From Candidatus Daviesbacteria bacterium RIFCSPLOWO2_02_FULL_41_8 (lineage in GTDB: Bacteria; Patescibacteriota; Microgenomatia; Daviesbacterales; UBA10151), in assembly GCA_001777455.1 (NCBI GenBank), contig MFDZ01000039.1, forward strand, positions 8,477 to 14,481: DNA of 6,005 nucleotides, read 5' to 3'. Below, in pieces: positions 1 through 6,005 of this stretch. The notes under the pieces are model-generated. The model was not told where the DNA came from and did no database searches. It saw only the letters and a list, made by a program, of their open reading frames with translations. The position numbers and the translations under genes were made by a program. How positions within the stretch are numbered: the stretch's first letter is position 1; each line of letters opens with the position of its first letter.

Positions 1-233
1 ATTTGACTAATGTTATTGCCGATGATTTGGATAAATATGACTTAAATGGTGACGGAAAAATAAATACGGCTGATAATACCACGGTTTTGGAAAACCTGGG
101 CCCGCTTAGTCCGGGAAACGAGGCGAGTAAAAATCCCCAAAACAGAAAAACTGATCTCAATCAAGACGGAATAGTTGATCAAAAAGACCGGGATCTGATG
201 TCCCAAAAGCTCAAAGAACTAGGTGTCCAATAA
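1..233 (+). CDS. C-terminal end of a dockerin type I-like domain protein (5' partial)
   Basis: This is the tail of a larger protein whose start lies left of the window; the frame is open to the edge, so the TTG at position 3 is probably an internal codon. About 76 residues are visible and hold two EF-hand-like calcium loops with the dockerin pattern D-x-N-x-D-G-x-[IV]-x3-D: DLNGDGKINTAD (residues 13-24 of the visible part) and DLNQDGIVDQKD (residues 51-62). Each is followed by a short helix-like stretch, and 26 residues separate the loops. In the family, paired loops of this kind fold around two calcium ions, bind cohesin modules, and sit at the C-terminus of secreted proteins. Export and cell-surface location are inferred from that; no signal peptide is visible because the N-terminus is missing. 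No cohesin is in the window. It could also be a generic EF-hand/thrombospondin type 3-like calcium module. It converges with the activase gene, 11 bp from stop to stop. Confidence 0.75.
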   Translation, partial: LTNVIADDLDKYDLNGDGKINTADNTTVLENLGPLSPGNEASKNPQNRKTDLNQDGIVDQKDRDLMSQKLKELGVQ

Positions 234-244
234 AGCCTATTAAT

Positions 245-3200
245 TTAATTTCTTTGCGAACGGATTTGTTCTGCAAAAGTAGCAATTTGGTCTTTATTTA
301 CCGTATCTGAAAAACCATCATAAGTTAGACTGATCCAAGGCACCCGCTTTGGTAGTGATTCGGCAAAAGATGCTACAATGCCCCCCGGCATACACAAATG
401 AGGCCCAGTGGAAATTACACCGGCAAAGCGCCGGTCCTTCATTTGTAAAACTCCACTACCGATTGAAAGGATGGATTCGTTGCCGTTGCGACCAGGGATA
501 TAAGGTGCGGCAGCCCCGACCAGTTGCCAGGGGCTATGTTCTTTTTCATGAACAGCCTTCTTCGCCCAAGATGACATCCGCCACTTTAAGAATTCTGTAA
601 CCCATTTTCGGGCCAAGCTCTTACCAAGTTTAGCAAAATCTTTCTCCTGCCAGGCATCTTCAACTCTTCTGAGGTGAATATATCTAATCCATTCTGCCAT
701 CGAGGCAACCTCAACTTCAAGTCCGGCTGCTTCACAAGCTTCCACTAAATGCTGGTTACAAAAACTGTTAGCCCTGACATATATTTCACCATTGATACCT
801 ACTAAAGGACGGCTCGGTAAAGAAGGATCACGAAGATCAGAAAAAACCTGTGCCGCCTCCTGAAGAATCGACTTAAGACTTCTCTTTCCTTCTGTATATT
901 CAGTTATTTGCTTAAGATAATATTGATAAGCCTCTTTTGTCTTACCAGTCTCTTTTTCATACGGCCTGGTTGACCAAAGCATTTTTTGCAATAAATCAGT
1001 GGCGACTATTCCCTTCCAAGCCAAAATCTCAAATTCTTGATTTAAACCCAAATCTGCATATGAGTTATCAGAAGCAGTAGTTAAAACGTCAACCGGGATA
1101 CCTTCTCTGTCAAGAATTTTTTGTATTTCCTGAGGATAGTTGCCTATTCTACAGGGACCAAACGAACTTGCCATCAACATCTGGGCACCTTCAGCAGGAA
1201 TACGTCCTTCCTGTGCCGCCAATAAAATTCCTCCTAAAGTATCCCTAAAAGGCAGGCATTCTTGTCCGCTTGTCACCCTTTGGCTTAAAAACACACTTTC
1301 TTCATTTGATTCAGGCAGTACTTGCGCATTCACTCCAAAAGCCCGCATTGCCCTAGCCAAAACATCAGCATGATCCGTCATGCGGGGAATAAAAAGAACC
1401 TTCTTCGCCCCGGTACCGACTGACACCCGCCGGCGGTACCTGGCCGGATCCAAATCCGAAGAGAAATTTGCTTCTCGGTATTCTTTCAGCTCATCCGTAA
1501 ACGCTTCAAGCCGGGTGATAATATTAGCTTCCCCAACATGCTCATCCACTTCTATTTCAGTCATCGGCTTGCTACCCATAATATCCTTTACCTTTTTTAG
1601 AATAAATGAATTTGGACCACACCCGAAATTTGATAAGACCAGAGCAAAAAGTTCGGGATGTTGGGTAATATATAAAGCACCTGCTAAGTGTTTGCGTTCG
1701 GAGTTCCAATAAGCGCGGTCGGTAACACCGGAAATATCAACACTATCTAAAGGCAAAAAGTCTAAAGGGATAGGTATAACTCCAAGCCTACTAAGCTCTC
1801 CTGTAATATTTAAATTCGCTCCGCTGTCTTGGGAATTATAGGGACGCGAAAGCAGTACTACACCAATAGCATCTTTCTTGCCAGCCAATTCATCTAATAT
1901 CCTTTTGCCTTCTTCCTGCGATTTAGCTTCATATTCTTTCTGTGCAGTAAATCCTGCTTTAATGGCTTCTTTTCCCTTTTTCTTGCTAAAACCTAAACGC
2001 CTTGCAATACCAATAAAGCTTTTAACCACTGCTTTCTCCCCCCGGGAGAAATCAATTACCGGATCCAATAATTTCTCTCCCAATTCAAATTTCTCATTTA
2101 CAATATAAGGAGCTGCCTGTACCCATGGGCAAGCAAAACGCTGATCCGCCTCGCTGGTTTTTTCTCCTAGCCGGATAGCATTGGGGATTAAAACATAGTC
2201 AACTTTATCCTTTAGTAACTCTGCTACATGACCATGAAGCAATTTAACGGGAAGACAACTGCTTGTATACGCATGCCTGGACGCTTCTTCTTTGATCTTG
2301 TTGGTAGTTTGTGTGGTATACCGAACCCTCACGCCCAAAGAGTTCAAAAAGCCGGTGAGCATAGGTGCTAAATCATAAGCCATTAACGCCCGGGGGATGC
2401 CCACTACCGGTCCAGTGCCTTTTTCAGGATCGTAATTTTCAAAAAGTAGTTTTTCCCTTTCGGTAAAAGGGGTCTCTCGTTTTTCGGACTTTTCCCCGGA
2501 TTCCACCTTAACATCATAACGGTCACAACGGGAACCCTGAAAGTACCTGTTACCATCTGCACCGACCAACATAGTTATAGCACAAGTGTTTTCACAACGA
2601 TGGCAATTAAAATGTCTCAGGTTAGGCTTTAATTCCGCTACTTCTGAAAAACCTAAAAAGCTTGATTCCGCTCCTTCGGGGTGACGCTTCTTCGCCAAAA
2701 GCGCTACTCCGATTGCTCCGGTTACTTCTTTATGTTCCGGAATAACAAATTGTCTATCCGGAAGTGCTATCCTAAAAGCAGATACTACTGCTGCGTTACA
2801 GAAAACTGCTCCGGTTAAAATTATCCGTTCACCGATAGGACGGAGACCGACCACTTTAGCCAAATAATTTTGCGCCAGGGTGGTAGGCAAACTGGCAATA
2901 ATATTCTCAATCGGCACTCCTGCCTGTTGAGCTTCAATAACAGCCTGACCCATAAAAGACGCACATTTTTCCCCTAAATGAAGTTGCTCTTTTGCAGCAA
3001 ATGCCAAACCGGCACATTCGTTAGTTGAAACCCCTAGTAATGCCGCCGTCTCCTCAATGGCGCTACCTGTTCCGGCAGCACATGCTTTATTCATCTGCTC
3101 GTCTACCATTATTCCGTTTTCCAATTGAACAAATTTTGAATCTTGTCCTCCCAGTTCAAAAATGGTTGTAGCTTCAGGATCGATATGTCTCGCGGCTTCT

Positions 3201-4189
3201 GATTGAGCAGTAATTTCATTTTTAATTAAATCTACGCCTACAAGATGTCCTACTAACATACGGCCTGATCCGGTAACTCCCGCTGCTTTGACTTTAACTT
3301 TATCTCCTACAGCTTCTGCTAAACCCGTCATTACTTGTTTAACTGCTTCCAGTGGTTGTCCGGCTGTCCTAACATATATCTTGAAAAGCACTTCTCCGGA
3401 ACGATTAATAATAACTGCCTTGGTACTGGTAGATCCTACATCTACCCCAAGATATACCTCCGTTATGCCCGGTTCTAACTCTCTTGGTCTCCACTCACTT
3501 GATGAACTTTCAGGCTTAAGTTGATTAGGGATGCAATAAATTCGAGATTCCCCGGTTTTTTGAGGATATAAATTCGTTGGCCTTCCAGTCAAACGAGTGG
3601 ATAATCTGGCAGCACCAATTGCTTCTTGGTGCTCATAATTTAACGGAACGATAATTTCTTTTGTCCTTAAAACACGAGAAAGCGCCCTCTCTACTCCTTT
3701 ATTAGCTGCCACACCGCCAATGAAATAAATTGGCGGAATAAAATCACCCCGCCACTGTGCCTGTGTCATACGCGCCACACTATCTGCAAGCCCGGAGAAT
3801 AACGCCGATAAAGGAAGGCCTGTTTGTTGTAAACTGACCAAATCCGATTTAGCAAATACACTACACCGACTGGCAACTTGGGGCGGAGGACTTGCCCACT
3901 CTAAAGCTACATCTCCGAACTGCTCAATCGGAGTTCGCAGACGACTAGCTTGCTGTTCTAAAAACTGGCCTGTGCCGGCAGCACAAAGAGGAGAAGAAGT
4001 CGCCTCCCATTTGTTTCCCTCAACACTGATTACCAAAGATCCTTGCCCGCCAATTGCAATAATTGTTCTGACATCCGGATGATCAGACTTTAAACCATTG
4101 ACAGCCGCATAAGGAGAAGTAAACTTCTGCCACCCCCTCTTGCTCTTTATAAAGATCCTGACCTCTACCTGTGATTCCTGCTGTAGCAA
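245..4189 (-). CDS. 2-hydroxyacyl-CoA dehydratase activase-related giant protein, main fragment after a frameshift
   Basis: This long open frame holds all but the first 81 residues of a 1376-residue protein whose true start is the ATG at 4376. Joined numbering is used here. The rest of ASKHA domain 1 runs to about 262: IGGQGS, CAAGTGQFLEQQ with Cys131, SRCSVFAKSD with Cys171, and FIGGVAANKG. ASKHA domain 2 (about 306-560) has YLGVDVGSTSTK, GVTGSGRM, ELGGQDSKF, CAAGTGSAIEE with Cys432, and GEKCASFMGQ with Cys471. A four-Cys knot follows (591-617), then a DUF2229-like start at VVGIPRALMAYD (about 657). Further HgdB/COG3580-like blocks are SRPYNSQDSGANLN (843), SNFGCGPNSF (915), TSGQECLPFRDT (1035), SSFGPCRIGNY (1070) and GINGEIYVR (1193). 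In characterised relatives (HgdC, BadF/G), an ATPase with a shared [4Fe-4S] cluster drives low-potential electron transfer to a dehydratase or reductase. Here activase and HgdB-like parts are fused; the substrate is unknown. The apparent TTG start at 4189 is a frame artefact: the first in-frame ATG is only at 3767-3769, inside domain 1. Cytoplasmic: no membrane segments seen. Confidence 0.88.
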   Translation of the reverse strand: MLQQESQVEVRIFIKSKRGWQKFTSPYAAVNGLKSDHPDVRTIIAIGGQGSLVISVEGNKWEATSSPLCAAGTGQFLEQQASRLRTPIEQFGDVALEWASPPPQVASRCSVFAKSDLVSLQQTGLPLSALFSGLADSVARMTQAQWRGDFIPPIYFIGGVAANKGVERALSRVLRTKEIIVPLNYEHQEAIGAARLSTRLTGRPTNLYPQKTGESRIYCIPNQLKPESSSSEWRPRELEPGITEVYLGVDVGSTSTKAVIINRSGEVLFKIYVRTAGQPLEAVKQVMTGLAEAVGDKVKVKAAGVTGSGRMLVGHLVGVDLIKNEITAQSEAARHIDPEATTIFELGGQDSKFVQLENGIMVDEQMNKACAAGTGSAIEETAALLGVSTNECAGLAFAAKEQLHLGEKCASFMGQAVIEAQQAGVPIENIIASLPTTLAQNYLAKVVGLRPIGERIILTGAVFCNAAVVSAFRIALPDRQFVIPEHKEVTGAIGVALLAKKRHPEGAESSFLGFSEVAELKPNLRHFNCHRCENTCAITMLVGADGNRYFQGSRCDRYDVKVESGEKSEKRETPFTEREKLLFENYDPEKGTGPVVGIPRALMAYDLAPMLTGFLNSLGVRVRYTTQTTNKIKEEASRHAYTSSCLPVKLLHGHVAELLKDKVDYVLIPNAIRLGEKTSEADQRFACPWVQAAPYIVNEKFELGEKLLDPVIDFSRGEKAVVKSFIGIARRLGFSKKKGKEAIKAGFTAQKEYEAKSQEEGKRILDELAGKKDAIGVVLLSRPYNSQDSGANLNITGELSRLGVIPIPLDFLPLDSVDISGVTDRAYWNSERKHLAGALYITQHPELFALVLSNFGCGPNSFILKKVKDIMGSKPMTEIEVDEHVGEANIITRLEAFTDELKEYREANFSSDLDPARYRRRVSVGTGAKKVLFIPRMTDHADVLARAMRAFGVNAQVLPESNEESVFLSQRVTSGQECLPFRDTLGGILLAAQEGRIPAEGAQMLMASSFGPCRIGNYPQEIQKILDREGIPVDVLTTASDNSYADLGLNQEFEILAWKGIVATDLLQKMLWSTRPYEKETGKTKEAYQYYLKQITEYTEGKRSLKSILQEAAQVFSDLRDPSLPSRPLVGINGEIYVRANSFCNQHLVEACEAAGLEVEVASMAEWIRYIHLRRVEDAWQEKDFAKLGKSLARKWVTEFLKWRMSSWAKKAVHEKEHSPWQLVGAAAPYIPGRNGNESILSIGSGVLQMKDRRFAGVISTGPHLCMPGGIVASFAESLPKRVPWISLTYDGFSDTVNKDQIATFAEQIRSQRN

Positions 4190-4376
4190 TATTTTGAAAA
4201 TCAGGCGCCGCTAGTTGAAGCTGATCAAGAAGTTTTATTACAGCTTTCCCAGGGCCACCAATGGAAATATCTGCCTTATCTAAATAAAGCGCTCGACCGG
4301 TATTATCTACCAGTGCCACTTTAACAGTTGACGCCCCTATATCTAAACCAAGATGTTTTTTCGCTTCTTGACTCAT
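4083..4376 (-). pseudogene. N-terminal fragment of the activase-related protein, cut off by the frameshift
   Basis: The ATG at 4374-4376 opens the real N-terminus of the large activase-related protein. Residues 7-24 carry the first phosphate-binding motif of an ASKHA ATPase (HLGLDIGASTVKVALVD), and residues 66-72 carry the GITGRGQ motif that matches GVTGSGR in domain 2. After Glu80 the frame leaves the family pattern, and about 16 unrelated residues follow up to a TGA at 4083. Skipping one G in the run at 4133-4137 joins it in phase to the main fragment, giving EGWQKFTSPYAAVNG and then IGGQGS, the expected order of motifs. Alone, this 97-residue peptide would lack the cluster-binding cysteines and most of the nucleotide site, so it should not be functional. 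The start is supported by the motif close behind it; the ribosome binding site is weak (AGG at 4388-4390). It begins 44 bp after the holA stop codon. Confidence 0.85.
4133..4137 (-). other. Frameshift site in a five-G run inside the activase-related gene
   Basis: On the coding strand the run reads GAG GGG GTG in the upstream frame and AGG GGG TGG in the downstream frame. Moving between them needs one base skipped (+1) or, equivalently, two bases added. One G too many is the simplest explanation. Either a sequencing/assembly error in the homopolymer or a recent mutation would give this picture. The remaining roughly 1294 codons are open and keep every family motif, which argues against an old, decayed pseudogene. 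Confidence 0.85.
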
Positions 4377-4394
4377 ATCAAATTAAACCTGGGT

Positions 4395-4424
4395 ATTATA
4401 TGTAAAGTGGCTTAAATAAATCAA
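4395..4424 (-). promoter_or_regulatory. Candidate sigma70-type promoter for the activase-related gene
   Basis: Read on the - strand, TTGATT (4424-4419) and a perfect TATAAT (4400-4395) are separated by 18 bases. The -35 element overlaps the TGA stop codon of holA (4423-4421). Transcription would be expected to start near 4388, leaving only about a dozen untranslated bases before the ATG at 4376. The match is by eye in AT-rich DNA, so a chance occurrence is possible, but the position directly ahead of the large gene supports it. It would let this gene be expressed independently of the LCP-holA pair. Confidence 0.5.
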
Positions 4425-5056
4425 TTTAGAAACTTATTAACCAGCAGGAATTCTGCCTGGGGTTTTTCCAGCAAGCCGGATTTAATTTTAAAATCAATTC
4501 CCAAAAGATCTTTATAAAGACTTACTATCTTTTTCTTGTCAAATTCCGTTCTTTGCCGGGCAAGTTTCCTCTTCACAAAATCCGGGGCGGTTTTAGGGGT
4601 AGTTACTAAATTTCTAAGTAGGTAAAAAATCATCGTCAAAAAGTAGTGAATATCGAAACCGGCTAGCTTAAGTTTCTCTATTTCCAAAAAGGCTTTTCGG
4701 TCTTTGGCAGCCAGATAATCTAGAAGCGGGAAAACGGATACCTCTCTTGCTTCAGGGAAAAAAAATATTTCAAAACCGGGCCACTTTTTAGGATCTATTT
4801 CATGATCAAACCACAAAATTAGCATTAAGCTATAAGAATCAAGAATTAAGGATTGTAAGTTGTCTGGCGGGTTCTCTACTATTACTAACCTTTCGCCCTC
4901 AAGAAGAAATCCTGACTGTAAATTTGCAAGGATTGTTCTGATATCTCCGTCCCCTTCAAATACCACGACATTATCCGGATGAAATTTATCCCTTAATTCT
5001 TTCAGCTTTATTCTCGAAGCTTTAATTGCGGGTCCGTGCAGAAGCAGTGGCATCAT
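4421..5056 (-). CDS. holA: DNA polymerase III delta subunit-like protein (HolA), short form
   Basis: The product of 211 residues resembles the delta subunit of the DNA polymerase III clamp loader, which opens the sliding clamp ring so it can be loaded on primed DNA. Supporting features are the N-terminal LLLHG (residues 4-8) followed by a charged helix, the GFLLEGERLVIVEN segment (about 49-62) matching the delta pattern around the strand leading to the NP/EN motif, the LILWFDHEID strand (about 78-87), and a C-terminal helical tail with LLGIDFKIKSGLLEKP, typical of the delta C-terminal domain. There is no Walker A motif, as expected for delta, which is not an ATPase. It is clearly shorter than the usual 320-340 residues, and the middle helical region is reduced. 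The start is ATG 5056 or the adjacent ATG 5053: an in-frame TAA lies just upstream, so it cannot be longer. It overlaps the LCP gene by 35 bp, implying co-transcription. Sequence similarity is weak, as usual for delta, so the name is probable rather than certain. Confidence 0.65.
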   Translation of the reverse strand: MMPLLLHGPAIKASRIKLKELRDKFHPDNVVVFEGDGDIRTILANLQSGFLLEGERLVIVENPPDNLQSLILDSYSLMLILWFDHEIDPKKWPGFEIFFFPEAREVSVFPLLDYLAAKDRKAFLEIEKLKLAGFDIHYFLTMIFYLLRNLVTTPKTAPDFVKRKLARQRTEFDKKKIVSLYKDLLGIDFKIKSGLLEKPQAEFLLVNKFLN

Positions 5057-6005
5057 ATTCTGTTATTTCACCTCCGAGTATCTTTCTAACATACTCCTGC
5101 ACTAAAGAAAAGTCATCATCCTGCGATACTAATACATACGCTCCTCCGTAGTCTGAAGCCGGAGGGTGCACCAGGAGCGATTTCCGACCGTCCGGTAAAC
5201 CGGATTTTGCGGAATCATCTAAAATAAAATTAGCTGTTGAGGATATTTTTTTTGACAGTTTGTAGAAATCTATAGCCTCTTTGATGGAAATATCCGTATC
5301 TACGCTTTTACCCAGTGTTTCCAGTAAATCGGAAATTTTTTGCGGATTTGTTAGTGTTTCCAAAGATAATAACTTATTCCTGACTGCTTCAATTATTTTT
5401 TGCTGTCTTTTTGACCTGGCAAAATCCGATCCTTCACCGTTTGTACCATGCCTTGAACGTACATATGCCAAAGCCACCGCCCCGCTCATCTTTGTGCTAC
5501 CTTTTTCAAAACTAATATGTTCATATCTGCAGCTAAAATATTTCATCCCTTTTTTCTCCTCCGCCGAATCAGTGGCAATTTGATTCTCTTTAGTGATTAA
5601 AATTACTCTTTTACCCGGTTCGATATTTAACTTCCTTGCTTCTTCTTCATTAAATTCCATTTCTTTTTCCGTATTTCCGCAAGAATCGCTTTCACTGCCT
5701 TGAATCGGATATAAATAATCATCAAAAGGTTTTTCCACTACTACCTCTATCCCGTCAATTACATCAATTGCTTTAACAAACCCCCTGAAATCCACCCGTA
5801 AGCCGTAATGAACCGGTATCCCCAATACATTGCCAAAAACCGTTTTGGCTAGTCCCAAACCATTTTTCTCCGGGAAACCAATTTGGTAGGCCGCATTTGC
5901 TTTACTTTTCAAGGCAGGCAACCATAAATCCCGAGGGATGGAAAACAGATAGACCTGGTTTGTCTTTAAATTGTATGAGGCAATCATAATTGTATCCGTC
6001 AAACT
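5022..6005 (-). CDS. LytR-CpsA-Psr (LCP) family glycopolymer transferase, 5' partial
   Basis: LCP proteins are membrane-anchored, with the catalytic domain outside the cell, and transfer lipid-linked anionic polymers or other glycopolymers to the cell wall. The visible 326-plus residues begin inside the LCP domain; the N-terminal membrane anchor lies beyond the window, and the TTG at 6000-6002 is most likely an internal Leu codon. Counting from that codon, conserved parts are TDTIMI (2-7) with the acidic residue, FSIPRD (20-25) with the pyrophosphate-binding Arg24, NAAY (36-39), VDFRGF (70-75), and AYVRSRH plus SDFARSKRQQ (169-191) with the remaining conserved arginines. Between about 92 and 160 is an insert rich in acidic residues with two cysteines (108 and 158). 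After the domain comes a helical segment and a tail of about 70 residues ending at a TAA (5022-5024). The gene overlaps holA by 35 bp. Family assignment is firm; the polymer transferred is unknown. Confidence 0.92.
   Translation of the reverse strand, partial: SLTDTIMIASYNLKTNQVYLFSIPRDLWLPALKSKANAAYQIGFPEKNGLGLAKTVFGNVLGIPVHYGLRVDFRGFVKAIDVIDGIEVVVEKPFDDYLYPIQGSESDSCGNTEKEMEFNEEEARKLNIEPGKRVILITKENQIATDSAEEKKGMKYFSCRYEHISFEKGSTKMSGAVALAYVRSRHGTNGEGSDFARSKRQQKIIEAVRNKLLSLETLTNPQKISDLLETLGKSVDTDISIKEAIDFYKLSKKISSTANFILDDSAKSGLPDGRKSLLVHPPASDYGGAYVLVSQDDDFSLVQEYVRKILGGEITEYDATASARTRN
5069..5075 (-). promoter_or_regulatory. Shine-Dalgarno sequence for holA, inside the LCP gene
   Basis: The - strand reads GGAGGTG here, a strong match to the anti-Shine-Dalgarno sequence, ending 12 bases before the first ATG (5056) and 15 before the second (5053). 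The spacing is long compared with the usual 5-9 bases, but no better start lies between because of an in-frame TAA. It lies within the coding sequence of the upstream LCP gene, which fits translational coupling. Confidence 0.55.

Noticed and set aside
239..249. Small inverted repeat ATTAA-T-TTAAT between the converging genes
   Set aside because: Five AT-only base pairs with a one-base loop cannot form a stable terminator hairpin.
349..3524. Several + strand open frames of 76-110 codons opposite the large gene
   Set aside because: They lie wholly inside the conserved activase-related coding sequence, show no family motifs and are shadows of the real - strand frame.
4133..4139. Programmed +1 ribosomal frameshift in the activase-related gene
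   Set aside because: The site lacks a rare codon or stop codon at the shift point and has no obvious stimulatory hairpin; the upstream frame runs on about 16 codons before its stop. A homopolymer indel is simpler.
245..4376. Higher GC content of the activase gene than of holA as proof of horizontal transfer
   Set aside because: Hand counts of a few 60-base lines gave roughly 37-50% for the activase gene, 28-35% for holA and 30-45% for LCP. The ranges overlap, so this alone is not evidence of transfer.
245..4376. Repeated activase motifs as a recent tandem duplication
   Set aside because: The two ATPase domains share motifs but differ widely between them; this is the ancient two-domain arrangement of the family, not a recent DNA repeat.
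5281..5583. + strand open frame of 100 codons opposite the LCP gene
   Set aside because: It is antisense to the conserved LCP motifs and has no recognisable domain or convincing ribosome binding site.

Overview
The window carries four genes in a compact layout. At the left edge (+ strand) is the C-terminal end of a protein that finishes in a type I dockerin-like pair of calcium-binding loops. Converging on it, and filling most of the window on the - strand, is one very large gene (start codon at 4376, stop at 245) of the 2-hydroxyacyl-CoA dehydratase activase-related family. It has two ASKHA/BadF-type ATPase domains followed by HgdB-like (COG3580/COG3581-type) modules. As given, it is split by a single-base frameshift in a run of five G (+ strand C run, 4133-4137). 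Dropping one base joins the two pieces into a 1376-residue protein. Upstream on the same strand are a short DNA polymerase III delta-like (HolA) protein and a LytR-CpsA-Psr (LCP) protein cut by the right edge.

The organism looks bacterial and uses the standard code, with TGA acting as a normal stop. A dockerin-tailed protein, a HolA of only about 211 residues and an LCP protein with an acidic Cys-containing insert together resemble gene content I associate with Candidate Phyla Radiation lineages such as Microgenomates. This is inference from family features: there is no rRNA or marker gene in the window, and an anaerobic Firmicute remains possible. The activase family itself is typical of strict anaerobes.

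Layout on the - strand, read right to left: LCP (before 6005 to 5022), holA (5056 to 4421, overlapping the LCP end by 35 bp), a 44-bp gap containing a good sigma70-type promoter candidate, then the activase-related gene (4376 to 245). LCP and holA are probably co-transcribed. The activase gene may be read through from them, or started from its own promoter just beside the holA stop codon. The activase and dockerin genes converge with only 11 bp between their stop codons and no visible hairpin terminator.

The neighbours do not form an obvious pathway: cell-envelope glycopolymer attachment (LCP), replication clamp loading (HolA) and an ATP-driven low-potential electron-transfer type protein. 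No separate dehydratase or reductase partner lies in the window, so the substrate of the large protein cannot be inferred. No tRNA, rRNA, CRISPR array, insertion sequence or attachment site was seen.
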